Under the pieces are notes generated by a model. It saw nothing but the letters and a program-made list of their open reading frames with translations, made no database searches and was not told where the DNA came from. A DNA stretch of 64,000 nt from Enchytraeus crypticus (lineage: Eukaryota; Annelida; Clitellata; Enchytraeida; Enchytraeidae): positions 505,501 through 569,500 of the forward strand of contig CAJHZI010000241.1 of the NCBI GenBank assembly GCA_905160935.1, in the 5' to 3' direction. Each line of letters begins with the position of its first letter. The stretch's first letter is position 1. Shown one piece after another: positions 22,301-35,042 of this stretch. Position numbers and translations under genes: made by a program.

Positions 22301-25300
22301 GTTGGAAAGTTTAGAAGAGATACATGTATTTGTGGTTAGTATTTGAACGTATTTTATACATAGAACACCGGGATATTCTAGTCAGAGACATCGATCTGAG
22401 TCAAGCACAACTGGAGATGGGTATGTTTCTTTGGTACCACCCTGCATACATGTGTGTGTACTAGTTTTGCATTAACCATTGACAAATCCTATCTCCTAAT
22501 TAGAAACTTGCTGCATGGTTAGTTTAAAATGGTTAGTTTAAAACAGAATCTCTGGTTTATTTTCAAGGCTGCTTAAAATAAAAGCGTATAAGCCTGCTTA
22601 AATATGTACGCTTTGTGTAAGTTTTTATGTTTGGTGTATTATTTGGCAATTGGTCAAATTTTAGTACATTTCCTATAATTGCTAGATGCCATGTTGTGTC
22701 CGGGTTGCTGAAGAATAGATCAATCGTAGGCTGCGCACGTATTAAAAGGCGGCAAAACTGACGTAGCTTAACTTCGTTCATTGACGCGCATCTTAACCAA
22801 CTGTTCTAAATCCCGACTCCATGTGGCATTCATACACGTAAATGTTGTGTATTGGACTTTTATAAACAACAATTATCATGTGAATTAGGCTAAGCAATTT
22901 TTGACAATGCAGAATAAGCGCAAAAAATAGTAGTTTAGTTAGCTGCTATGTTTTAGTATATCTCTTTCTTATGCTTTGTTGTCTTCTTTTAATAATAATA
23001 ATAATAATAATAGTAATTCATAATAGTAGTAATAGTTAGTAGTAAGTCCCATTCAGAAATGTGAGCTAATTAGCTCTCGCTCTGACAGTAACTTTCCTGT
23101 CATCAACTCATTCACTCATGTGAAACCTGTTGATGCCAGCCTTCTTGGTTGAAATCCGTGCCTTTATCTTCCTGTGGCCTCCGCCTGGATGACGAAGCAA
23201 TCAGAGTAGCAGTCGGTCTTCGTCTGGGCTCTGCTCTTTGTGAGCCACACAACTGTGTGTGCGGAGCATCGGTCAATGCTCTTGGAACTCACGGCCTTGC
23301 GTGCATACGGAGCGCTGGCAGAATCGGCAGACACCAGTATCTGAATGATCTGGTATGGCGTGCTCTAACTCGCGCAAATATTCCAGCCATAAAAGAGCCC
23401 CAGGGATTGAGCCGCTCGGATGGGAAACGACCGGACGGTGTATCTCAAATTCCTTGGGCAGAAGGCAAGTGTATCAGCTGGGATGTCACTGTAACGGACA
23501 CATTCTCAACAAGCAATCTCGGCCTTTCATGCGCTGCTGCTGGCTCAGCTGCTGAAGCCGCTGACAATAGGAAGTCCCTTAAATATGCCGCAGTCTCTAG
23601 CAGCTACATCTGCCTGCTAATTGCTTTTGAGACCTTGGGCCCCATCAACTCTGCCGCGTCTGACTTCATAAACGAACTAGGCAGGAGAACCAGTGCCATT
23701 ACAGGCGACCAGCGTGAAAAAGCCTTTCTATGGCAGCGCCTATCTATTGCACTCCAGCGTTTTAATGCTGTATGCGTTCTTGGCATATTGACGAATGCGG
23801 CCTCCCAGAGCGCAGAGGAACTATTTTAAATATTTTTCATCTTTCTTTTAATTAAATAAAGTCTTTTTTATCTTATATTTTAGCCCAGGGAAATAAAAAA
23901 CTAAAATAGTATTAATAATATCTAATAATAGTAGCCTAATAATAAGAATAATGATAATTCCTTGGTGCAACAGTAAATGTGCCGTATGCGACGTCACGGT
24001 CATTGACACTCTGGCAAACTCCTACCTGAATACGACTTCAGTCACAGTCCACAGCCGGTGGAGCTGCTGTTCATGCCGCCTCTAGGAAGTTGGATAAATA
24101 CCGTGATCTGTCCTTAGGATATGAGGTTATTCCGGTGGCCATGGAAACCACGGGCCCCATGAATCTAGATGGAGTTGACTTCATTAATGGCATAGGCAGG
24201 CTAATTGCAGAGCGAACCGTCGATAAGCGAGAGACATCTTTTCTTTGGCAAAGGCTTTCTATGACTCTGCAAAGATTTAATGCAGTCTGCTTCAGCAATT
24301 CTTTTAAGCCGATTGATGACCTCGAGTAGCCGGGCAGCGATTCAACACGTATTGCTCGAATATTTTTTATCAAACCTCGGGTTCTTTACACCCGGGGTAA
24401 TAAATTTTTAAAAAATAAATAAATAATAATAATGATAATCCAATCTCATCATGCGGCCTCCGTCTGGACGACGAAGCAGTCAGAGTCGCGGCCGGTCTTC
24501 GTCTGGGCACTGCCTCATGTGAGCCACACAACTGCATTTGTGGTGTCTCAGTCAATGCGTTAGGCATTCACGGCCTGTCGTGCAAGCGTAGTGCCGGCAG
24601 AATCAGCAGACATCAGTTCATAAACGACTTGATCTGGCGCGCCCTGAGTCGAGCGAATATCCCAGCCATTAAAGAGCCCCTGGGATTGATCCGCACTGAT
24701 GGTAAACGTCCAGACGGTGTCTCTCAAATTCCATGGGCAGAGGGGAAGTGTGTTAGCTGGGACGTCACTGTTACGGACACTTTCTCAGTAAGCAATCTCG
24801 GCCTTTCTTGCGCCGCTGCTGGTGCTGCAGCAGAGGCCGCGGCTAATAGGAAAACTCTGAAGTATGCCGAAATCTCTGGCAACCATATCTTCATGCCTAT
24901 TGCCTTTGAGACCCTGGGGCCCATCAACTCTCTCGCATCAGACTTTATTGACGAAATAGGCAGGAGGACCAGCGCCATTACTGGTGATAAGCGCGAAAAA
25001 TCTTTTCTTTGGCAGCGACTGTCTATTGCTCTCCAGCGATTCAATGCAGTCTGCTTCAGTGGCACTTTGGCTAAAGCAGCTTCCCAGAGTGCAGAGGAAT
25101 TATTTTAATCGCTTTTTTTAAACTTTTAATTAAATAAAGTCTCTTTTATCTTATTTTTTAGCCCAGGGCCCTTTACAGCCCAGGGCAATTTAAAAAATAA
25201 AAATAAAATAAATAAAAATAATGATAATAATAATAATAATAATAATAATATATATGTTTAACCTCCATTTCCTCATCAATGGATGATATCAAGGATAATA

Positions 25301-28300
25301 TAGTTAGTAGTAGTTACTTTGTAGAATATTTCAATTTTCAAAATACCATTAGTCTATTTCGATTCACGCACTTAAGAAGCGTAGACTAGTACAGCTACAG
25401 TGGCTTTCATTGGAGAGCTTCTACTTTAGAGTAAGATCACAGGTGTCAAAGTTAAAATCATAAGTGTCTTTACAACATTCAGCATACATGTAGCCAATAA
25501 ACGTGTGTCACATCGAGCTTTGTGCGGTTGGAAATGTATTATATAATTGCTTACTGTTAAATCTTTTTATAAGTTAATTTACTTGTATGTCATAATTAAC
25601 TGAATTGTATATGTTTAGTTTATCTGAAATAGATAATTTCCGTCAAGTTAAATAAGACTATAGAGAGATTATATGTCGATGTAGTAATTAAAGTATGTTG
25701 ATAATTTTTTGTTTTTACTGCATGTGCTAATAATTCATCTATACATTTAACCTCATATTTGGATATAGGTCTATTTCTTTAGTTAAGCTTCTTAACATGG
25801 CAGGTTTCTCGTAACTTATGCATATATTAACACCTCACCACATCTTGACGTAGTTGCTTGATTATTATGAATAGCTTTTGGTATTGCTTTTATTGTTATC
25901 TGTTTATTTAAAAGTTGGGCCTCTATTTCTAGTATTAATACATCTTATATTAATTTGTTAGACCATCCAATATGTTGCAGATTTCTGAATTGGGGTAGTT
26001 CAGCATAGTTAACGAATGTATCTCGAGTTCAAAGTGTATAAGCTACTTATTAATTAATTAATAATTAATTAAGTTAATTTAGTTTAATAACACACACTCT
26101 CTCTACCTCTATCTATCGAGTGTTTTGTGTCTGGCCCAAGGTTCATATTCATATTCAGCTATCAGTATAAAATAATTAACATGCTTCGAAATTGTATTTT
26201 TAGGTATTAATTATATTTTATTTAGACGACTAAAAATGGTATTGCATTGCCTGTTAAACTGGAGGCCAAGAGTGTCCTATTTAAAATTGACTCTGTTACT
26301 AGGAAGCTATAATACTGTTAGATTGTTTATCATTTCTTGACCAACTGTTATGCTGCCATTGATTGTATTACAATGTCAATGTTATGACTGTAACTATCGT
26401 CTGTAGTGAAAATGTATGAATATAAAACTGTATTGAAAATTTTAACGTCTGTTTCCGTATCACAAGGGATATCGACAGAAACCTTCAGGCTAGGATTTGA
26501 ACCAGTGGCCTCGTGTTTATAACCAAATAGCGCAGTTATCTCGTCTATCCTACCGATATGGATTGTTTTGAATTGAATGCAAAACTGTAAAGATAAAATA
26601 ACTGGTGAATTAGTCCATCAGCTTTTTTAAGTCTACTCTGTGTTTAATTAAATCATCATCATCATCATCATCTTGCCTTGAATTCCAGTTTAACCAGGGT
26701 CGGAATGAGAAAATTTCGTACCAATTTCTGGAGCCTAGGCTCTCACCAGCCGAATGCCCTTTCTGACGGTGGTTTTGAGAAGAAGATAAAGATGATGATG
26801 GTGGTAGTGGTGGTGGTGGTGATGACGAGTTTTGTTGTTGTACTCCTATAAAGGTGATGATGATGGTGATGGTGATGATATTGTTGTTGTTCTTGTAGTA
26901 CTCCTATGAAGAAGAAGATGAAGATGATGATTGTGGTGGTGATGATATTGTTGTTGTTGTTGTTGCGGTACTCCTAGGAAAAAGAATAAGATAATGATGA
27001 TGGTGGTGGTGATAATGGTGATGATATTGTTGTTGTTGTTGCAGTACTCCTATGAAGAAGAGGAAGCAGAATCAGCCCTCGCTCAATATCTCACTGGCTG
27101 GTTCGTCACGTCCTGAGACTAATCGCAGTGTGTCAGGTAAATCAGAACCCTTATGTTTAAATAACTCTGTCAGGTAAATCAGGACCCCTATAATATAGAC
27201 CTTTCGTAAAACTTGTTTCCTTTAAAAAATCACTTTACTTTGAAAAAATCACCTTGTATATTTTCTTATTCGTAGGAGGACGCAATAAACGACGAAATAT
27301 CTAATAAATATATGGTTATGTACTAAACATTGCCTGCTGTCAATGTAAACAAAATCCCCTCCCTACTACCCCACCACTGCTCCACTTGGCTTTGTTTATA
27401 ATCTGTGCCAAGCTCCCACTACATATTGTGAAAGGTCTCTCTCTCTCCTCTCTCTCTCTCTTAGTGCACTGCCTACTGGCAGATCCATGGTATATAACGC
27501 CTCCACTCTTCTCTGTCTTCCGCCTTCCTGTTCATTTCTACATATGAGTGGGTCTTTAAATCATCTAACATACCTAATCTCGGCCTGCCCCTGTCTCTTT
27601 TTCCTTCCATTCTACCTTCTATGACCACTTTTAATAGACTTTCTCCCCTTAGAATGTGTCCTATCCATCTCTTCTTCCTATTTCTTAATACATTTATCAA
27701 CTGTCTATCTGTGCCACCTCTCTCCAGAACTTCCTCATTTGTAACCTTTTGAGTCCAGCTAATCCTCTCCATTCTTCTCCAAATCCACATTTCCAATGCC
27801 TCCAGTTTCCTAATATCTTCCTTCCTTAAGGTCCATGTTTCACATCCATACAATAGCGTGGTCCAGACCAAAGTTTTCACTACCTTTATCTTTGTGCCTT
27901 TCTTTAGACTTTTTGTTAATAGTTCTTTTCTACTACCAAAGGCCGCCTTTGCTTGTGCAATCCTACTGCATATTTCCGTCTCACATTTCGCATCATCGGT
28001 TATAGTATGACCCAAATATTTGAAACTCCTTACCTTTTCTAATTTCGTACCATTCATTGTGATATTAACTTCACCTTTATTATTGGACACTCTCATAACC
28101 TTGGTCTTTTTTATATTAATCTTCATGCCATATCTTAAAGCCGTATCATTCAGCCTATCCATTATCTTCTGCAATCCAATCTCGCTGCCTGCTACCATTC
28201 CTTGGTCATCTGCAAAACGTACATCTTGTAACAAATTCCCTCCTACTTTTATTCCTTCTTCCAAGTGTTCCATGGCTTCCTCCCTCATTGCCTCAGCGTA

Positions 28301-29658
28301 AATGTTAAACAGCAGCGGCGAAATGCTACAACCTTGTCTTACTCCAAGTCCTACGAAAGGTCTACAGGTATGTAACTGTGTTGTTTTGTGTTGTATCTAT
28401 TCGCTGGTTGTCCGGATAATGGTGTTTTGTGTTGTATCTATTCGCTAGTTGTACGGATAGTGGTGTTTTGTGTTGTATCTATTCGCTAGTTGTACGGATA
28501 GTGGTGTTTTGTGTTGCATCTATTCGCTGGTTGTACGGATAGTGGTGTTTTGTGTTGTATATATTCACTAGTTGTCCGGATAATGGTGTTTTGTGTTGTA
28601 TCTATTCGCTAGTTATACGAATAATGGTGTTTTTGTTATTAATTATTATTTACAACGAAAACTTAGCAGTGTCATGGCCGAACTCGGTCTTCGAGACTAC
28701 TTTACAGAAAGAATTCAATAATAATAGTCAGCTAAATAATAATTACATTTAAATTACTATCTAAACTAGTAAAAATTGTCTACGTTACGTTGTTATCCTT
28801 GTGTTGTTTTAGCTCCTGTAGCTACCGGTGTAATGATGCGCCCATCTCTTCATCATCACTACAGCGGTGTGAGCTGTGAGGTACCTGACACCCCCACTAG
28901 TGCTAACCCTCAGGAGCCTGCCACCCCCTCCTCCCAACAATCCTCCCTACTGGACAAGTCAGTACTTTTAAGCTATGACTGTTTGCTGAATATATATGGG
29001 TGTATTAGTACTTTGTAGTGATTACTTTCAGATGGAATCACGTTATAATACTTAAATAAATAGCACGCATGATAAACTATGCCAAAAAACGGGTAAAGCT
29101 AAGGTTAACGTCAGTTTTCTCTCTCGAAAGTAATGTCAGTGACGGGCGAGCCCAGGATTTGAACCCCGCATATACTGATCCGCGGTGGAATAACTACCGA
29201 CATCGCCACTTTCTCCAGCCGAATGTCTAACACATTGAATACTAGATGTTAAAACACTAGGATTTTTTATCCTATTTTGTATATGTATACCAGTCCTGTG
29301 AATATCAGAGTTTTTCCTCTCAAATCAGCGTGGCCGAGAATCGAACACACGAGAATTCAGTTATCTCAGGAACTGTCATTAAAATTTCATGACGCTACCT
29401 GACGTCTCTAACCACTAGGCATATTAAGTGCATAATATGCATTAGGCATATTATGCACTTATTTTTTTCTGCATATTTATGTGCACATTGCTTCTATTCT
29501 TTGAGTTGATTTGCTTTGTTCATTTTTAGTTTGCATATTCATTTTTTAGTTCGTACTTTTATGCATGCATGATGGGTTCACAACTAGATAGGTTTTTTAA
29601 ACCTCTTTGACGGCCTAGTTTGTGTGCATATTTGAGTGTATTTTTGAAATAAAACATA

Positions 29659-29714
<56 letters not shown>

Positions 29715-32700
29715 GGCTATTGAGTCATTGTATTCTAAAACATATAATTTTACTTATTGGTTTATTATCTGCTTGTTGTTGAATTTTATAGAAGATTCCA
29801 TTAATAACTTGTTCAGTAGCACATGTAGCTGTGTGTGTTGTATATTGTATGAGATACAGTAGAACATGTAGCTATGTGTGTTGTATGAGATATAGTAGCA
29901 CATGTAGCTGTGTGTGTTGTATGGTATGAGATACAGTAGCACATGTAGCTGTGTGTATTGTATGAGATACAGTAGAACATGTAGCTATGTATGTTGTATG
30001 AGATATAGTAGCACATGTAGCTGTGTGTGTTGTATTGTATGAGATACAGTAGCACATGTAGCTGTGTGTGTTGTGTTGTATGAGATAAAGTAGCACATGT
30101 AGCTGTGTGTATTGTATTGTATGAGATACAGTAGCACATGTAGCTGTGTGTGTTGTATGAGATACAGTAGCACATGTAGCTGTGCGTGTTGTGTTGTATG
30201 AGATACAGTAGCACATGCTAGCTGTGTGTGTTGTGTTGTATGAGATACAGTAGCACATATTAGCTGTGTGTGTTGTGTTGTATGAGATACAGTAGCACAT
30301 GTAGCTATGTGTGTGTTGTATTGTATGAGATACAGTGGCACATGTAGCTAAGTGTGTGTTGTATTGTATGAGATACAGTAGCACAAGTAGCTGTGTGTAT
30401 TGTATGAGATACAGTAGCACATGTAGCTGTGTGTGTTGTGTTATAGAGCTAAGCCTAAGAGACCTCGACCTGTTTCAGACACTGTGACCTGCAGAACTAT
30501 CGCTGAGCTACCATCAGATGACTCGTTCGACTCTCCCACTGTCAGGTCCTGTCACCTCGCTGCTGTGAAATTATATCAGTTTCATAATGTTGAATGGAAC
30601 CTTAGCTATTTAACTAGCTTCATAGCTACTTCAATAGCTAATGTTCTACCACTGTCATGTAGTGATGCGAAGCTGTCACCTCTCTGCTGTGAAATTATAT
30701 CAGTTTTATTATAGAGCAACTTCAATAGCTAAGGTTCTCCCACTCTCAGGCAGTGATATAGCGCTATCATGTCTGCTGTGAAATTCTATCATCGTCATCA
30801 TCATCATCCTCCCTTGAATCCCAGTTTAACTAGGGTCAGGATACGAATAGACTGTCTCAAATCCTCTCTGTCCGACATCATAACATCAGTCAATCCCCTA
30901 TTTGAGACTTTTCCATTCGTTTACATTTTTGTAGCAATTTCTCGAGCTTAGGCGCTCACCAACCGAATGTCCTATCTGACGTTGGTATGGATATTAATGC
31001 TTTAGTCGCCTTTTAAGACACGTCCAGTCACCGGTTGGTCAATTCTTCAAACAACCCGGATATAATTGCGCTATCATCTCTCTGCTGTGAAATTCTATCA
31101 TCATCATCATCGTCTTCTTCTCTTGAATCCCAGTTTAACTATGATATAAATTAATTTACATTTCAAATTTAATTTCTATCACTTCTATTATAAAGCTACT
31201 TCAATAACTAAGTTTCTACTCAACAAATTTTTACATCGATACTGAAGATGATGACTGTGATACTAAATAGATATATTTAAGTCAAATCGTTCCGTACACA
31301 TTCTACCAGGCAGTTATGGTGGTCGAGTTGTTAGCACGTCTGCCTGATGATCCTGACGCCATTAGTTGGTATCCACACCGGACCGTCTCTGGGTTCCTAG
31401 GGACTGAGCTGGTAGCATGTTAGTATGATGTCCTACTGCGGATCACTAGGCGCAGGAATCTAATCCAGTTTCCCCCCCCCCCCACTATTAATAAAACTGT
31501 CGTGCTTTCAAGACAGGAAATTGACGTTAAACATGGCTTTAGCATTTAGCTAACGTATATAGGTATTTGTTCCCCGTATTGTGTCCGAGTTGTTTGAGTT
31601 TGATGATGATGATAGTATAGGTATTTTGTGTACAGGATCTAAACCCCGCCCCTATGTAATATAAGTGTATATCACAGGTGTATTAATGTATCACACAGAT
31701 GTATCAATGTATCACACAGAGGTATTAATGTATTATGACATACTGCGACTCCGTGAGGGGCGGGGCTTGTGGTCAGTACGCCCAGCAGATGATGATCACC
31801 TCGATAAACCCGCCCCTATGTAATACAAGTGTATCGCACAGATGTATTCATGTATCACACAGATCTATTAATATTAGTGTATTGCATAGAAACAAGTGTA
31901 TCGCACAGATGTATTAATGTACCACACAGATGTATTAATGTACCACACAGATGTATTAATGTATCACACAGATGTATTAAAATATCACACAGATGTATTG
32001 ATGTATTCTGACATACAGTGACTCGGTGAGAGGCGGTCAGTATGCTCATCAGATGATGATCACCTCACCTGATGTTGGACTGTCCAAGGAAGGCTTCGTC
32101 TATCTCCTGCGTAAGGACTCCGAGAGGCGCAAGACTCTCGTCAAGATCATGGCTGATGATAGAGATGTGGTGCGTGTGGTCATCATGATCAATCAATCAA
32201 TTAACTGATGATAGAGATGTGGTGGGTGCGGTCATCATGATCAATCAATCAATCAATTTACTGATGATAGAGATGTGGTGGGTGCGGTCATCATGATCAA
32301 TCAATCAATCAATTAAATGATGATAGAGATGTGGTGGGTGTCGTCGTTATAATCAATCAATCAATCAATTAAATGATGATAGAGATGTGGTGTGTGTGGT
32401 CGTTATGATCAATCAATCAATCAATCAATTAACTGATGATAGAGATGTGGTGGGTGCTGGTCGTTATGATCAATCAATCAATTAACTGATGATAGAGATG
32501 TGGTGCGTGTGGTCTTTATGATCAGTCAATAAATTAAATGATGATAGAGATGTGGTGCGTGTGGTCTTTATGATCAGTCAATCAATTAAATGGTGATAGA
32601 GATATGGTGGGTGTGCTCGTTATGATCAATCAATCAATTAACTGATGATAGAGATGTGGTGGGTGCTGGTCGTTATGATCAATCAATCAATTAACTGATG

Positions 32701-34976
32701 ATAGAGATGTGGTGGGTGCTGGTCGTTATGATCAATCAATCAATTAACTGATGATAGAGATGTGGTGGGTGCTGGTCGTTATGATCAATCAATCAATTAA
32801 CTGATGATAGAGATGTGGTGGGTGCTGGTTGTTATGATCTAGGGCACTTCAATCAGTCAATCGATTATCTGAGAATTTAGTCTTTGGTGTCGAAGATTCT
32901 GCTTTTGAAATGATGTTCTAATATATGCCATTTAATTCTGTTCTTTATAGCAATATTATGTTGATGACTTCTATTGATATTTAATAATGAAAGTATAATA
33001 ATATTTGATGATGACAATGTTTTGAAGTTTTCATGTAATGTCCATTGATACACTCTGTGTGGTGTTGATAGAATGTTAAATTTTGTATTAATATTGGTCT
33101 TTATTTTTTATCTAGTCATTGGTTGAGCGTCTGTTTCGGTTTCATATAGTGCTCATTCTAATTCCAATCCTTATCTCCATGCTATGAAACTGACGTAAAA
33201 TTCAGTTTAGACTCTTTCTACGATTTATGATCTATGATTTTTTTTAGATTTGTGATAAGTGGATGCAGATGTTTCAAGGCCAAGGTCATAAACGTAAAAT
33301 CACAAAGGTATTTAATTAATATGCTTTGTGCTCATTTGGAAATCAATTAGATGAAATATTATTTTTGACATAGAGTATTTTCGGTTCCATTTTTAATACT
33401 GTACTGGGCGCCTTACAGTAACTTATTCAGTCGTCGTTTAGTGTGTTCTCGGTTTAATAGGTCTGAAGTTAGAGCTAAAATGTCAAAATAGACTTAATGA
33501 ATTTTGTTAATAATAAGTGAAAACATAATTGTTGTCCATGAAAAATTATTTAGCAGTGGAATGCAATTGTTTTTCGTAAGAGGATGACCGCATAGATTTA
33601 ATAGTAAAATACAAGGTGTAGTATATAATAGTATGTTTACTGCACAATGGACTATTCTGGAAATATCAGGACCACAACGAGTCACCTGTTTACGATCCGG
33701 TGCAAATCTCATATTTCGAATTCTGAGATTTCGAATCGACCACATACCTGGATGCTTGAGGCATTAGTTACGTGGCGCGGCTTATGAAAACGTGCATTTG
33801 ATTGATTGGTTGTAAACAAGCAGCTGATTGGTGCACATAGTTGAGCTTCCAGCGAAAGCTGCACTATTTAGGGCTTTAAGTCTCGGCCACTGTTGAAGTT
33901 ACCATACTGACGATTTTTTCACAATTTTCATTTTGAATACTAGTTAATTAATTTATAAAAATTGTGCACAGATTCTTTGCACATAGAGATTGAAAAGTAT
34001 TGTGCCATGGTGCACTCAAAACTAGTCAATAATTTATTAACTTTTAGTTATTTAATTATTAGTTTGTTCTTTTTTACCGACACTTGTACCGAGTTTCTGA
34101 ACAGATTTTTGAATTCTTTTAAATGATCCTTTAAAAACTGATAAACTCTTTTAAACTCTAGTAGGTTAGAGCTCTCTTAGTTTGATGTATTTGTACTTGT
34201 GTTTTATGAAAGTTTTATGTAGTATTTTTCTGTGATTTACTTAACTGTGTTCTGTGCAATGTGTTAGTAAAGATTTAATGTCCAATATCTCTTGCAAAGG
34301 GGATTTCAGGAACCACTCAAAAATTTGAAGCTAAGAGTCTAACAAGGAAGTCTACAACAAAGTCTACGTGACATTATATGTCAGCTTATTTATTGCCAAT
34401 TTCAATTGGCATAATTTTTTCTTATTGTTTTTGGCCTTCTGTATTTTTAGTTTGCTAAACTGTTTTTCTGCTCTCAAATTGTTTCTGACGTTACGTTAAG
34501 TGTAAACAATATGACATTTTTACTGATGAATTGATTGGTCTGCTGATGTGTTGATTTATATGTTGTTTGTATTTATGCATAGAATCAGATGATGGAGATG
34601 ATAAAAGGTTGCCAGGATTTCATAGGAGAGAAAAACGAGAAAGCTCTCAAGTCAAGCATTGGTTTGTAGCATTTCTCTACTTCCTCTATTTAGCATTCAT
34701 TCTGCTAAACGTGTGAAATTAGTAACCAGAATAGTATAATGAAGTTCCTTGGATAGTGTTTGTTTGAGAGTGATAGGTTATAAAAATTTTAACAAACTAT
34801 TTAGTTATTACTCTTATATAACCTTCAAATTGCACACTAACCAGGTGAAATAGGAAGGTTATTATGCTAATGTACCATTATTAATAACAGTCAATATTAG
34901 ACGGGTAAAACACTAAAATATACTTATGCTGATAAATATACCTACTTTCTAATGACAATTTTTATATAAGCACTGT

Positions 34977-35042
<66 letters not shown>

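Noticed and set aside
29813..30420. Long minus-strand ORFs rich in Tyr, Cys, His and Ser
   Set aside because: They are translations of the 36-43 bp minisatellite in several frames at once.
32150..32840. CRISPR-like array
   Set aside because: Repeats are contiguous without unique spacers, each includes a splice donor, and the context is a eukaryotic intron.
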